Positions 7,157-13,909 of a stretch of DNA of 14,836 nucleotides are shown one piece after another. Position numbers and translations under genes: made by a program. Every line of letters begins with the position of its first letter. Positions within the stretch are counted from its first letter, which is position 1. Source of the stretch: Desulfobulbaceae bacterium. Lineage in GTDB: Bacteria > Desulfobacterota > Desulfobulbia > Desulfobulbales > SURF-16. Location of the stretch: the NCBI GenBank assembly GCA_021160685.1, contig JAGHCC010000120.1, forward strand, positions 1-14,836, given 5' to 3'. The notes below the pieces were generated by a model that worked only from the letters and a program-made list of their open reading frames with translations, made no database searches and was not told where the DNA came from.

Positions 7157-7573
7157 TTGGTCAATCTTATTAACTGGAAAAATGAGTACAGTGTGGGTGT
7201 CGATGAAATAGATGCTCAACATAAAAAGCTACTGGACATGCTTAACTCTCTGCTTCAGGCAATCGTTGAGAAAAAATCAAAGGAAGGCATGGAAAAGGTG
7301 CTTGAAGAAATGATTAACTATGTGGATTTCCATTTTAAAAGTGAAGAAAAATATACGAAACCTCATCCAAATTTTTCAGAACATCGCCTGGAGCATTGGC
7401 AATTCGTTAAAACCACCATGGAATTCCAGAAAAAATTCGGCAGGAATGAGAATATCAGCATTCAGGAAATCTTCGAATTTCTTGTTAACTGGCTGACCAA
7501 TCATATCATAGGCACGGATGTAAGGGATTTTACCTATCTGCGAAAAAATAATCTTTTGAAAGAAACACCATAA
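7157..7573 (+). CDS. Bacteriohemerythrin (oxygen-binding di-iron protein)
   Basis: A four-helix protein that binds O2 at a di-iron site. With a TTG start at 7157 it has 138 residues, the usual length, and all seven iron ligands are in place: H22 (DAQHKKLL), H59 and E63 (HFKSEE), H76 and H80 (HRLEH), and H116 and D121 (HIIGTD). The start LINWKNEYSVGVDEID also matches the family. A longer version from the ATG at 7079 would add 26 residues with no family character, coming from a hairpin region without a ribosome binding site, so I prefer the TTG. The gene follows the receptor gene on the same strand. In anaerobes such proteins are thought to store, deliver or sense oxygen; a link to receptor signalling is inferred from position. 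Confidence 0.92.
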   Translation: MVNLINWKNEYSVGVDEIDAQHKKLLDMLNSLLQAIVEKKSKEGMEKVLEEMINYVDFHFKSEEKYTKPHPNFSEHRLEHWQFVKTTMEFQKKFGRNENISIQEIFEFLVNWLTNHIIGTDVRDFTYLRKNNLLKETP

Positions 7574-7700
7574 CGGCTCTGAAAGCAGAAAAAAACCCGT
7601 CAACCTGACTACGCCGGCAAAATTATAAATTACGAATTTTCGAGAGCGTAGATATTTCTGACAAAGGGCCTAATCACTTCATTCAAAACTAGAGGCATCA

Positions 7701-8117
7701 ATGAGCAAAACAAAAATACTGGTTTGCGAAGACAACTTTGTCGACCGAAAAATACTCTGCAACTTCCTGCAGCAACACGGAACCGTGGATGTGGCCGCCA
7801 ACGGGAAGGAAGCCATTGAGGCTTTTATTGCTGGTTTTACAGAAAAAAATCCCTATTGCCTGGTCCTGCTGGATATCAACATGCCGGCGATGAATGGTCA
7901 CGAGGTTCTGAAGGCCATCCGGAATTTGGAACACGAGGTAGGGGCCGTCTCAAGCAGTCATGCCGTTGTGATCATGACAACATCGGCGGAAGATCCCGCC
8001 ACCATCCTCAGATCATTCAAGGAGCAATGCGACGGCTACATCAAGAAGCCCGTGACAAAAGAAAAACTCAAGGCAGAACTGGCGCAACATAAATGTTGCA
8101 AAAAACATTTAGTTTAG
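7701..8117 (+). CDS. Single-domain response regulator (CheY-like receiver)
   Basis: This 138-residue protein is one receiver domain with no output domain, so it acts by protein contact or as a phosphate relay. The phosphorylation apparatus is complete: E10/D11, phosphoacceptor D58 (LVLLDINMP), T94 (VIMTTSA) and K116-P117 (YIKKPVT). The loop between helix 3 and strand 4 is rather long (NLEHEVGAVSSSHAV), as in stand-alone receivers of sulfate- and metal-reducing bacteria rather than E. coli CheY. AGAGG (7691-7695) lies five bases before the ATG. The 127-bp gap upstream shows no clear terminator or promoter. As the only free receiver beside cheA it is the best candidate for the diffusible CheY-type output, though it has not been shown to be one. 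Its final Leu-Val-stop is the first unit of the downstream repeat array. Confidence 0.93.
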   Translation: MSKTKILVCEDNFVDRKILCNFLQQHGTVDVAANGKEAIEAFIAGFTEKNPYCLVLLDINMPAMNGHEVLKAIRNLEHEVGAVSSSHAVVIMTTSAEDPATILRSFKEQCDGYIKKPVTKEKLKAELAQHKCCKKHLV

Positions 8118-8208
8118 TTGCTTTGATTTGTCTTGTCAGTCTCATTGGTTTTACTGGTCGACAAATCGGACCAATGAGACCAACCAGACCAACTAGACCA
8201 ACTGATCA
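8109..8208. repeat. Head-to-head nine-base repeat arrays at the convergent gene junction
   Basis: On the + strand from 8109 the units are TTAGTTTAG, TTGCTTTGA, TTTGTCTTG, TCAGTCTCA and TTGGTTTTA, then CTGGTC. After a GTCGAC palindrome (8157-8162) the same family continues in the opposite sense: GGACCAAT-type units at nine-base steps, GAGACCAAC (8176-8184), CAGACCAAC (8185-8193) and TAGACCAAC (8194-8202). Both flanking genes end inside it, each as Leu-Val-stop (TTA GTT TAG and TTG GTC TAG). Inverted pairs are GTCTCATTGGT (8139-8149) with ACCAATGAGAC (8170-8180), and GATTTGTC (8125-8132) with GACAAATC (8160-8167). It could act as a two-way terminator, but there is no long T-run. Confidence 0.7.
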
Positions 8209-9809
8209 ATGGCCGCCCGCAAATCTTCTGCGGTAAACGGTTTAGTGAGGATCTGATTCACACCAACTTCATATGCCTCATCAAAATCCGGATTTTCGCT
8301 TTGGGTGGTGACCATAATAATGGGCAAATCCTCTTTGGAATAGAGTGCCCGGATATTCCTGGTCAATTCGACACCGCTGATATTCGGCATATTCAAATCC
8401 GTAAAAATCAGATCCGGCTTCTTTTTCTTCACCTGTTCAATAGCCGAGGCCGGAAACTCAAAAAGCTGGGGCTCAACACCGATTTCAAACAGCACATTTT
8501 TGTATATCGACAGGATCATACGTGAATCGTCCACGGCGTAAACTAACTGTTTTGTTTCCTCGGTCGTTTCACCCTGGCCGAGGCGGTTCGCCAGTTCGGG
8601 ATAGCCCCGTTCCCTGAATAATTTTTCAAATTGATGCCTGAGATCCGGATGAGCCCTGGCAATCAAGAAATCAACCGCCAGATCCTGAAATTTCGCCAGG
8701 TCCACCACCAGCAGCACGACCTTATAGGCCTCGACGTTCAAAAAGGCTGACACCACCCGCTCCGCCTCACTCCCGCCTGTCTGAACCATATTCCGAATCC
8801 CGGCAATCAAGATATCCGTACAGTTTCTTTCAATGGCCTTGGCCGTGGCGATGCGGACATGATCTTCGGTATCGGTCAATCCGTCTGCCAGGACATAGGC
8901 CCCTTTTTCCAGGGGCATCATGCCCAGGGCTTCATAGGCGGCAAAACGGACATTGGCATTTTTAGGTTCATCATGGAGGAGATTGCGAATAGCGCGAACA
9001 GCGCTGTCATCACCGATAAAACCAAGAGTATTCAGGCTCAGCACCTGAAAATCAGGATCAGGATCACTCAGATTCGCGGTCAGGGTGGGAATCGCTTTGG
9101 CGCCTATTGCAGTCAGTCTGCTTCGGGCATGGTTGCGGATATGGGCATAGGGAGAACGGAGCGCATCAGACAAGGCATCAAGGGCCAGCTGATCCTGGAG
9201 TTCGGCAAAACCGTCAAGAATGAGCAGATCAAGGTCACTGTCGGTTCCCATCCGCTCGGAAAGACACTGGACGGATTCAGGACGATCAATATTTGACAAG
9301 GCCTGGATAGCAGCCACCACCAGTTCCCGATTGCCTGAATAAAGATAATCACTGATTGTTGAAATCGATTCAGGACTGCCGATGGCGCCTAAGGCTGTCA
9401 GGATGGCGCGAAGAAGCTCAAGATCCCTTGATTTGTCAAGGGTATTCAGCAAAATAGGAACCGCCTTTTTCAATTCCATCTCACCGACGATTTCCACAAG
9501 AATCCGTTTGCTGAAATCCCCGCCGTCTTTCAACAGATGAAGAAGGTGTGCCGGCTTGTCCAGGCTGCTCTTCAAAAGAAATGAGCGAATAACAAGTGAA
9601 GGAACCGCATATTCTTTTCCGGAAGCAAGAGAGGCCAGCAGAGACACGGCAGTATCCGTATCCGAACGGCTTAACTCGGTCAATGCCTGGTTTTGCCATT
9701 TGCCGTCAAGAGCGGCAAAACCGTCCACCAGCAATCTTCCCTTGATCATGTCATCACTGGCAAGAACATGCTGCAACTCATCCAGAAAATAACTTCCATT
9801 GTTTTGCAT
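8193..9809 (-). CDS. HEAT-repeat protein with C-terminal receiver domain
   Basis: This 538-residue protein has no signal peptide or membrane helix. Residues 1 to about 400 are tandem helical pairs of HEAT type; clear units include the segments near 115-180 (VPILLNTLDK, LLRAILTALGAIGS, VVAAIQALSNI) and 210-300 (HIRNHARSRLTAIGAKAIPTL, VLSLNTLGFIGD, RFAAYEALGMM). HEAT repeats form curved scaffolds for protein binding. Residues about 420-538 are a receiver with D427/D428, phosphoacceptor D471 (FTDLNMP), T501 and K523-P524, all intact. The ATG overlaps the cheR stop by one base (TAATG), which implies translational coupling with cheR and, through it, cheB. A phosphorylation-controlled scaffold acting on the methylation enzymes, or a phosphate sink, would fit. 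I do not recognise a characterised homologue, so the role is inferred. Confidence 0.92.
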   Translation of the reverse strand: MQNNGSYFLDELQHVLASDDMIKGRLLVDGFAALDGKWQNQALTELSRSDTDTAVSLLASLASGKEYAVPSLVIRSFLLKSSLDKPAHLLHLLKDGGDFSKRILVEIVGEMELKKAVPILLNTLDKSRDLELLRAILTALGAIGSPESISTISDYLYSGNRELVVAAIQALSNIDRPESVQCLSERMGTDSDLDLLILDGFAELQDQLALDALSDALRSPYAHIRNHARSRLTAIGAKAIPTLTANLSDPDPDFQVLSLNTLGFIGDDSAVRAIRNLLHDEPKNANVRFAAYEALGMMPLEKGAYVLADGLTDTEDHVRIATAKAIERNCTDILIAGIRNMVQTGGSEAERVVSAFLNVEAYKVVLLVVDLAKFQDLAVDFLIARAHPDLRHQFEKLFRERGYPELANRLGQGETTEETKQLVYAVDDSRMILSIYKNVLFEIGVEPQLFEFPASAIEQVKKKKPDLIFTDLNMPNISGVELTRNIRALYSKEDLPIIMVTTQSENPDFDEAYEVGVNQILTKPFTAEDLRAAIDQLV

Positions 9810-10642
9810 TATTGTTTGACCTGATAAAATGCCGATTGATGATACTCGCGCCGCTCAAAGAGATCACTGACCCCGTACAGCGATTCCGTGGAGCCGATCA
9901 CCAGAATTCCACCGGGATTAAGCTGGGCCGCGATACGGTTAAAGAGACTTTTCCTGTCTTCCATGCTGAAATAGATCGCCACATTACGACAGAAAATGAT
10001 ATCAAATTTTCCCAGGCCGGTGAAAGGCTGCATGAGATTCTGTTTTCTGAAAAAGGCCATGGCCCTGAGTTCGTCCTTGACCTGCCAGTTGGTTTTGTTC
10101 TGGAAAAAATATTTCTTCAATGAAGTCTGCGGCATGCCGCGGCCGATTTCAAACTGGGAATAATTCCCCCGGCTGCATTGAACAATGGCTGAATCCGAAA
10201 TGTCCGTGCCGACAATTTTGATCCGGTATTTGGCGATATTTGTCCTCAGCAACTCATGGAGGCAGATGGCAATGGAATAGGCCTCCTGGCCGGTGGAACT
10301 GGCCGAACTCCATATATTGATATTTTTGCTAAGCGGAGCCTTTTCCAGCCGGTCAAACAGATCGGGTAAAATCTTGAATTTCAGGAGGTCAAAGGGTTTC
10401 GTGTCCCGGAAGAAAGAAGTCTCATTGGTGCTCATGGCATCAATGAGTTGATTGATCAACGCTTTTGTCCGGTCTTGGGTGACCCGGTTGTAGAGATCCT
10501 GAAAACTCCCGCAGCCAAGCTCTGTGATAAGCGGCGTCAGCCTGCTTTCCAGCAGATACGCTTTGCTTTGGTCAAGGACAATGCCGCTTTGCTTATAAAC
10601 AAGCGCGGCGATGAGTTGAAGTTCCCTGGGGCTGATCTTCAC
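9809..10642 (-). CDS. cheR: Chemotaxis protein methyltransferase CheR
   Basis: CheR transfers methyl groups from S-adenosylmethionine to receptor glutamates, resetting receptor sensitivity. The 277-residue length is standard. The N-terminal helical domain carries the conserved MSTNETSFFRD (70-80). The catalytic domain has the SAM-binding IWSSASSTGQEAYSIA (110-125), TDIS (146-149) and IFCRNVAIYF (216-225), the last close to the usual FCRNVLIYF. Near the end, GSTES (250-254) is also typical. The start is GTG, sharing one base with the cheB stop (TAGTG, 10644-10640 on this strand). The stop shares one base with the start of the HEAT-receiver gene. No TPR extension is present, and the receptors here lack tether pentapeptides, so it probably acts without tethering. 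Confidence 0.97.
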   Translation of the reverse strand: MKISPRELQLIAALVYKQSGIVLDQSKAYLLESRLTPLITELGCGSFQDLYNRVTQDRTKALINQLIDAMSTNETSFFRDTKPFDLLKFKILPDLFDRLEKAPLSKNINIWSSASSTGQEAYSIAICLHELLRTNIAKYRIKIVGTDISDSAIVQCSRGNYSQFEIGRGMPQTSLKKYFFQNKTNWQVKDELRAMAFFRKQNLMQPFTGLGKFDIIFCRNVAIYFSMEDRKSLFNRIAAQLNPGGILVIGSTESLYGVSDLFERREYHQSAFYQVKQ

Positions 10643-11730
10643 TACTTCACCATCCTGACGATTTCCGGCGCAATCCGTGCCAGTGGCAGAACAACATCAG
10701 TCACTTCGGCCTTGGACGCCTCCATGGGCATGCCATAGACCACACAAGTCGCTTCATCCTGGCCAATGACTCTGGCACCGCGCCGTTTCATGAGGCGCAG
10801 GCCCAGAACTCCGTCCGAACCCATGCCGGTCATAATCACGCCCAGAGCCCGGTTGTCGTAGAGTTTTGAGACCGAACGAAACAGATAGTCGGCGGCGGGC
10901 CGACAATGATTTTCCGGCGGGTCATCCGTCAAGTCGACAGCTATGCCGCCGGCCCGGCGCGTGAGCTTCATCTGCTTGCCGCCGGGAGCAATATAGACGC
11001 AGCCGGCTTGAATCAATTCATCCTGTTCCGCCTCCTTGACGTGGACCGCGCTTTTCTTGTCAAGAGAATCGGCCAGGGCCTTGGTAAAGACCGGCGGCAT
11101 GTGCTGGACAATCACCACGGGCGTTCGCAAGGTTTTGGGAAGGAGAGGAATCATGACTGCCAGGGCATTGGGACCACCGGTGGAAATTCCCACGGCCACG
11201 ATGTCAATGCGTCCTGCCGGTTTTAGCGGAACGGCAGGGGATGGAGATGGAACAGCCACCGGTTGTTTTTTTGGGAGTGGAGTTGAAGGTGCCTTGCGCA
11301 GCGTCCGGGACAAAATCCTCCGGGTCGTTACCGACTGAATCACGGGTTTAAGCTGTTTGAGGAGGGCCTCCCTGTTCTGCTCCAGTGAACCACCGGAAGG
11401 CTTGGCAATAAAGTCATAGGCACCCAGTTCCAGGGCTTCCATGGTAACTGCGGCGCCGGCGCTGGTATGGGCGCTTACCATAATCACCGCCACATCGGAT
11501 TTTTTCTTTTTTAATTCCCGCAAAGTCTGCAGACCGTCCATGACCGGCATCTCAAAATCCAGGGTCATGAGATCCGGCCGCAACTGCTCAATCTTGTTCA
11601 GGCCAATTCTGCCATTGCCGGCCGAACCGACAACCTCCACGTTGGGAATCCGGGCGAGAACATCCGTCAGCACCTTTCGATAAAGCACTGTATCATCCAC
11701 CACCAGAACTCGGATTTTTTTCCCAACCAT
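10642..11730 (-). CDS. cheB: Chemotaxis response regulator protein-glutamate methylesterase CheB
   Basis: CheB removes methyl groups from receptor glutamates, and may deamidate glutamines, when phosphorylated by CheA. The 362 residues comprise a receiver (1 to about 125, with D12/D13, phosphoacceptor D58 in TLDFEMP, S86 in MVSAHTS where Thr is often found, and K110-P111), a Pro-rich linker (about 146-172) and the esterase domain (about 174-362). The catalytic triad is visible: S183 in GISTGGP, H210 in VQHMP and D306 in TGMGSDG. GAAGGA (11739-11744) lies eight bases before the ATG. It is the first of three tightly coupled genes: cheB, cheR and the HEAT-receiver gene. The 204-bp gap upstream contains a dispersed repeat, so cotranscription with the hybrid kinase gene is uncertain. 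Confidence 0.98.
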   Translation of the reverse strand: MVGKKIRVLVVDDTVLYRKVLTDVLARIPNVEVVGSAGNGRIGLNKIEQLRPDLMTLDFEMPVMDGLQTLRELKKKKSDVAVIMVSAHTSAGAAVTMEALELGAYDFIAKPSGGSLEQNREALLKQLKPVIQSVTTRRILSRTLRKAPSTPLPKKQPVAVPSPSPAVPLKPAGRIDIVAVGISTGGPNALAVMIPLLPKTLRTPVVIVQHMPPVFTKALADSLDKKSAVHVKEAEQDELIQAGCVYIAPGGKQMKLTRRAGGIAVDLTDDPPENHCRPAADYLFRSVSKLYDNRALGVIMTGMGSDGVLGLRLMKRRGARVIGQDEATCVVYGMPMEASKAEVTDVVLPLARIAPEIVRMVK

Positions 11731-11766
11731 TTTGATTTTCCTTCAGATTACTATTGATGATCTCGT

Positions 11767-11884
11767 AAAAAATATTTTTCCAAGGCAGAGACGCAGAGAA
11801 AGGCAAGAAAGTTTTTTTCATTTTCTTCACTGAAACAGTCTTTTTCCCTCTGCGAATTTTCGTGTCCTCTGCGCCTCTGCGTTT
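11767..11884. repeat. Dispersed intergenic repeat with CTCTGCG inverted arms between hybrid kinase gene and cheB
   Basis: GCAGAGACGCAGAG (11785-11798) and CCTCTGCGCCTCTGCG (11866-11881) are imperfect inverted arms. A further CTCTGCG lies at 11849-11855. The left side begins with AAAAAATATTTTT (11767-11779). Both the AT block and CCTCTGCGCCTCTG recur in the gap before cheA (1431-1444 and 1507-1520), so the two gaps hold members of one family. A small ACTG-AAA-CAGT hairpin (11829-11839) precedes a short T-run. The whole gap, 11731-11934, has no gene. Confidence 0.6.
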
Positions 11885-11934
11885 ATTTACACTTTTGATT
11901 CGCCTCCGTTATTTCGACCCAAATAAGCTTCAGT

Positions 11935-13683
11935 TCAACCACTCCGTTTCTGCAAAATTTCATTCAGCTTGTCCCTAATAATAGGCTTGGTCAGAAAACC
12001 GTTCATGCCGCTGTCATAACATTTCTGCTCATCCTCTTTTCGGGCATGGGCGGTGAGTCCGACAATCTCAACAGGATCAATACCCGCCAGCCCGACATAC
12101 TCGATCCGGGCAGAGGTTGCCTCAATCTCCCGGATTTTTCGGGTGGCTTCATGGCCATCCATTTTCGGCATCTGCACATCCATCAGGATCAGATCAAATT
12201 GAAATTCCTTCAGCTTGTCAAGGGCCTGAAGCCCGTCGCCGGCAACATCAACCTCACAGCCCTGCCTTTTGACCAACAGGGTCGCAAGCTTTTGGTTCAC
12301 CGGATTATCCTCGACAACCAGAACCCGGAGTTTTCTTTTCACCTCATCGGTGGCTTTCGCTGTCGTGGTTTTCGGTTTCACGGCGGTTTCCTTTTTCTCA
12401 ACCGCCTCCGGCAGTGAAATGATAAAAAAGAAGGTGCTGCCTTTGCCCACCGCGCTTTCAATCTGAACCTCCCCCTGCATCAACTCCACGAGCTGGCAGG
12501 AGATGGATAACCCCAATCCCGTGCCGCCGTATTTCCTGGTGGTTGAACCGTCGGCCTGGGTAAATTTCTCGAAAATAGCGGCCTGCCGTTCCGGTGGGAT
12601 GCCTATGCCGCTGTCACGGACGGCAAAACGGATGGCGCTTCGATCTCCTTCCTGCCTGACAAAATCAGCTAGAACCTCAACGGTACCGTCCTTGGTAAAT
12701 TTCATGGCATTCCCGGTCAGGTTGATCAACACCTGGCGCAAACGGTTTTCATCCCCCATAAACCTGACCGGCAGTTTTTTGTCCTGGACAAACGTCACCT
12801 TATTATTCTTATCCAGGGCCTGGGAACGGAACATATCCGTAACATTTTTCAAGAGAGCATGTAATTCAAAGGGAATCTCTTCAAGATCAAGCTTGCCGGC
12901 TTCAATTTTAGCCAGATCAAGTATATCATTGATAAGCACCAGGAGACTTGAAGATGACTTGCGGATGGTCTCGACAAAATCCGCCTGCTCTTCATCGAGA
13001 CTTGATTCGGCCAGCAGGCCGGAAAAGCCGATAATGGCATTCATAGGTGTGCGGAGTTCATGACTCATGTTAGCCAGAAACTCTCCCTTCATACGGCTGG
13101 CCTCCTCCAACCGGACATTGGCTTCACGAAGTTCCATGGTCTGCCGGGTGATCTCGCTTTCAAGCTCTCTGGCATATTCTTTTTCTTTTTCCTGAATACG
13201 CTTGTACTGTTCATAATTTTCATCAATCAACCTCTGGTGCTGTTGCCCCAATCCCTTGATGTGGCGCTGAAGCTGCCTGTTTTCAATCACTGTTTCCTGA
13301 TTGATCCGGTTCAGCAGGGCCAGCTGAATCGTGTTCAGGAAACAGTCCCGTCTGAAGGAATCAGTCAGCAGATTCTCCCTCACTTGCGGCAATTGAAAGA
13401 GAAGGGTTGCATCACCTCCGGGCAGCCTGTAACCGTAAAGCCGTTGCCCATCCCTTTCAAAACCGACCAAGGTATGCTCCCGGAGAGCATCGGCAAGGAG
13501 CTGCCTGCGAGTGTCGGGCTCAATATCAAATTTTTCAGGCAGGCTGCAGATCCTTCCGCGGTCATCACAGAGCTGAAAGAAACCTTCCGGGATCAATGCC
13601 TCCAGAGGCTCAAGAATAACACGCAGTTCCATGAGGTCGTCAGCCAAATCATCAAATATTTCGTCAATCTGTTTGTCAAACAT
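11935..13683 (-). CDS. Soluble hybrid histidine kinase with receiver domain
   Basis: This 582-residue kinase has no membrane segment. Residues 1 to about 125 form a domain I do not recognise; 130-200 is a charged coiled coil; 200-270 is the dimerisation domain with phospho-accepting H208 (MSHELRTPMNAI); about 310-425 is the ATPase domain with the N box around N321/N325, DSGIGI (357-362) and GGTGLGLSI (386-394). After a Lys/Thr linker comes a receiver (452-580) with E458/D459, phosphoacceptor D502 (LMDVQMP), T544 and K566-P567. With no Hpt domain of its own, phosphate could pass to an Hpt protein such as that of CheA. An in-frame TGA two codons upstream fixes the ATG as the earliest start; no clear ribosome binding site precedes it. 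A mobile element lies 26 bp upstream. Confidence 0.95.
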   Translation of the reverse strand: MFDKQIDEIFDDLADDLMELRVILEPLEALIPEGFFQLCDDRGRICSLPEKFDIEPDTRRQLLADALREHTLVGFERDGQRLYGYRLPGGDATLLFQLPQVRENLLTDSFRRDCFLNTIQLALLNRINQETVIENRQLQRHIKGLGQQHQRLIDENYEQYKRIQEKEKEYARELESEITRQTMELREANVRLEEASRMKGEFLANMSHELRTPMNAIIGFSGLLAESSLDEEQADFVETIRKSSSSLLVLINDILDLAKIEAGKLDLEEIPFELHALLKNVTDMFRSQALDKNNKVTFVQDKKLPVRFMGDENRLRQVLINLTGNAMKFTKDGTVEVLADFVRQEGDRSAIRFAVRDSGIGIPPERQAAIFEKFTQADGSTTRKYGGTGLGLSISCQLVELMQGEVQIESAVGKGSTFFFIISLPEAVEKKETAVKPKTTTAKATDEVKRKLRVLVVEDNPVNQKLATLLVKRQGCEVDVAGDGLQALDKLKEFQFDLILMDVQMPKMDGHEATRKIREIEATSARIEYVGLAGIDPVEIVGLTAHARKEDEQKCYDSGMNGFLTKPIIRDKLNEILQKRSG

Positions 13684-13701
13684 AAGTCAGGCTATTTTCT
13701 T

Positions 13702-13886
13702 AAATTTTCGTAACTATTCAGGAGCACCCCATCTTGGCCCATTTCGGAGTCTACGCTTACCTGGCCTTCTCGAATAGCACAAGTATGCTTCGAAGCCCCA
13801 AATGAACCAATATGGAGTACTCCTGAATAGTTACAGAACAGTGGTTAGGCCAACTTGGTGGCCCACCTGAATAGTTACAAATTTTC
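13702..13886. mobile_element. MITE-like element (13710-13878) with 8-bp target duplication, IS66-like ends
   Basis: The 169-bp element starts GTAACTATTCAGG (13710-13722) and ends with its exact complement, CCTGAATAGTTAC (13866-13878). It is flanked directly on both sides by AAATTTTC (13702-13709 and 13879-13886), an 8-bp direct repeat typical of a target duplication. Ends starting GTAA together with 8-bp duplications are known features of the IS66 family. A third copy of the end lies inside, CTCCTGAATAGTTAC (13820-13834), forming a 15-bp perfect inverted pair with 13710-13724; the similarity continues imperfectly for about 39 bp (34 matches). No transposase is encoded, so it would have to move in trans. 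Removing the element and one repeat leaves a gap of 49 bp between the HDOD and kinase genes. Confidence 0.75.
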
Positions 13887-13909
13887 ACTTCTTTCAAAAT
13901 AAGGATCGA

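Noticed and set aside
7579..7598. Possible terminator after the hemerythrin gene (TCTG-AAAG-CAGA followed by A-run)
   Set aside because: The stem is only four base pairs and the run is A on the + strand, so it would not terminate the + strand transcript.
8159..8208. Repeat array considered as CRISPR
   Set aside because: The units are nine bases long and contiguous, with no unique spacers and no cas genes nearby.
13060..13713. 217-codon + strand open frame opposite the hybrid kinase gene
   Set aside because: It is antisense to the N-terminal and coiled-coil region of a clear kinase gene, and its hydrophobic patch comes from the complement of Lys/Glu codons.
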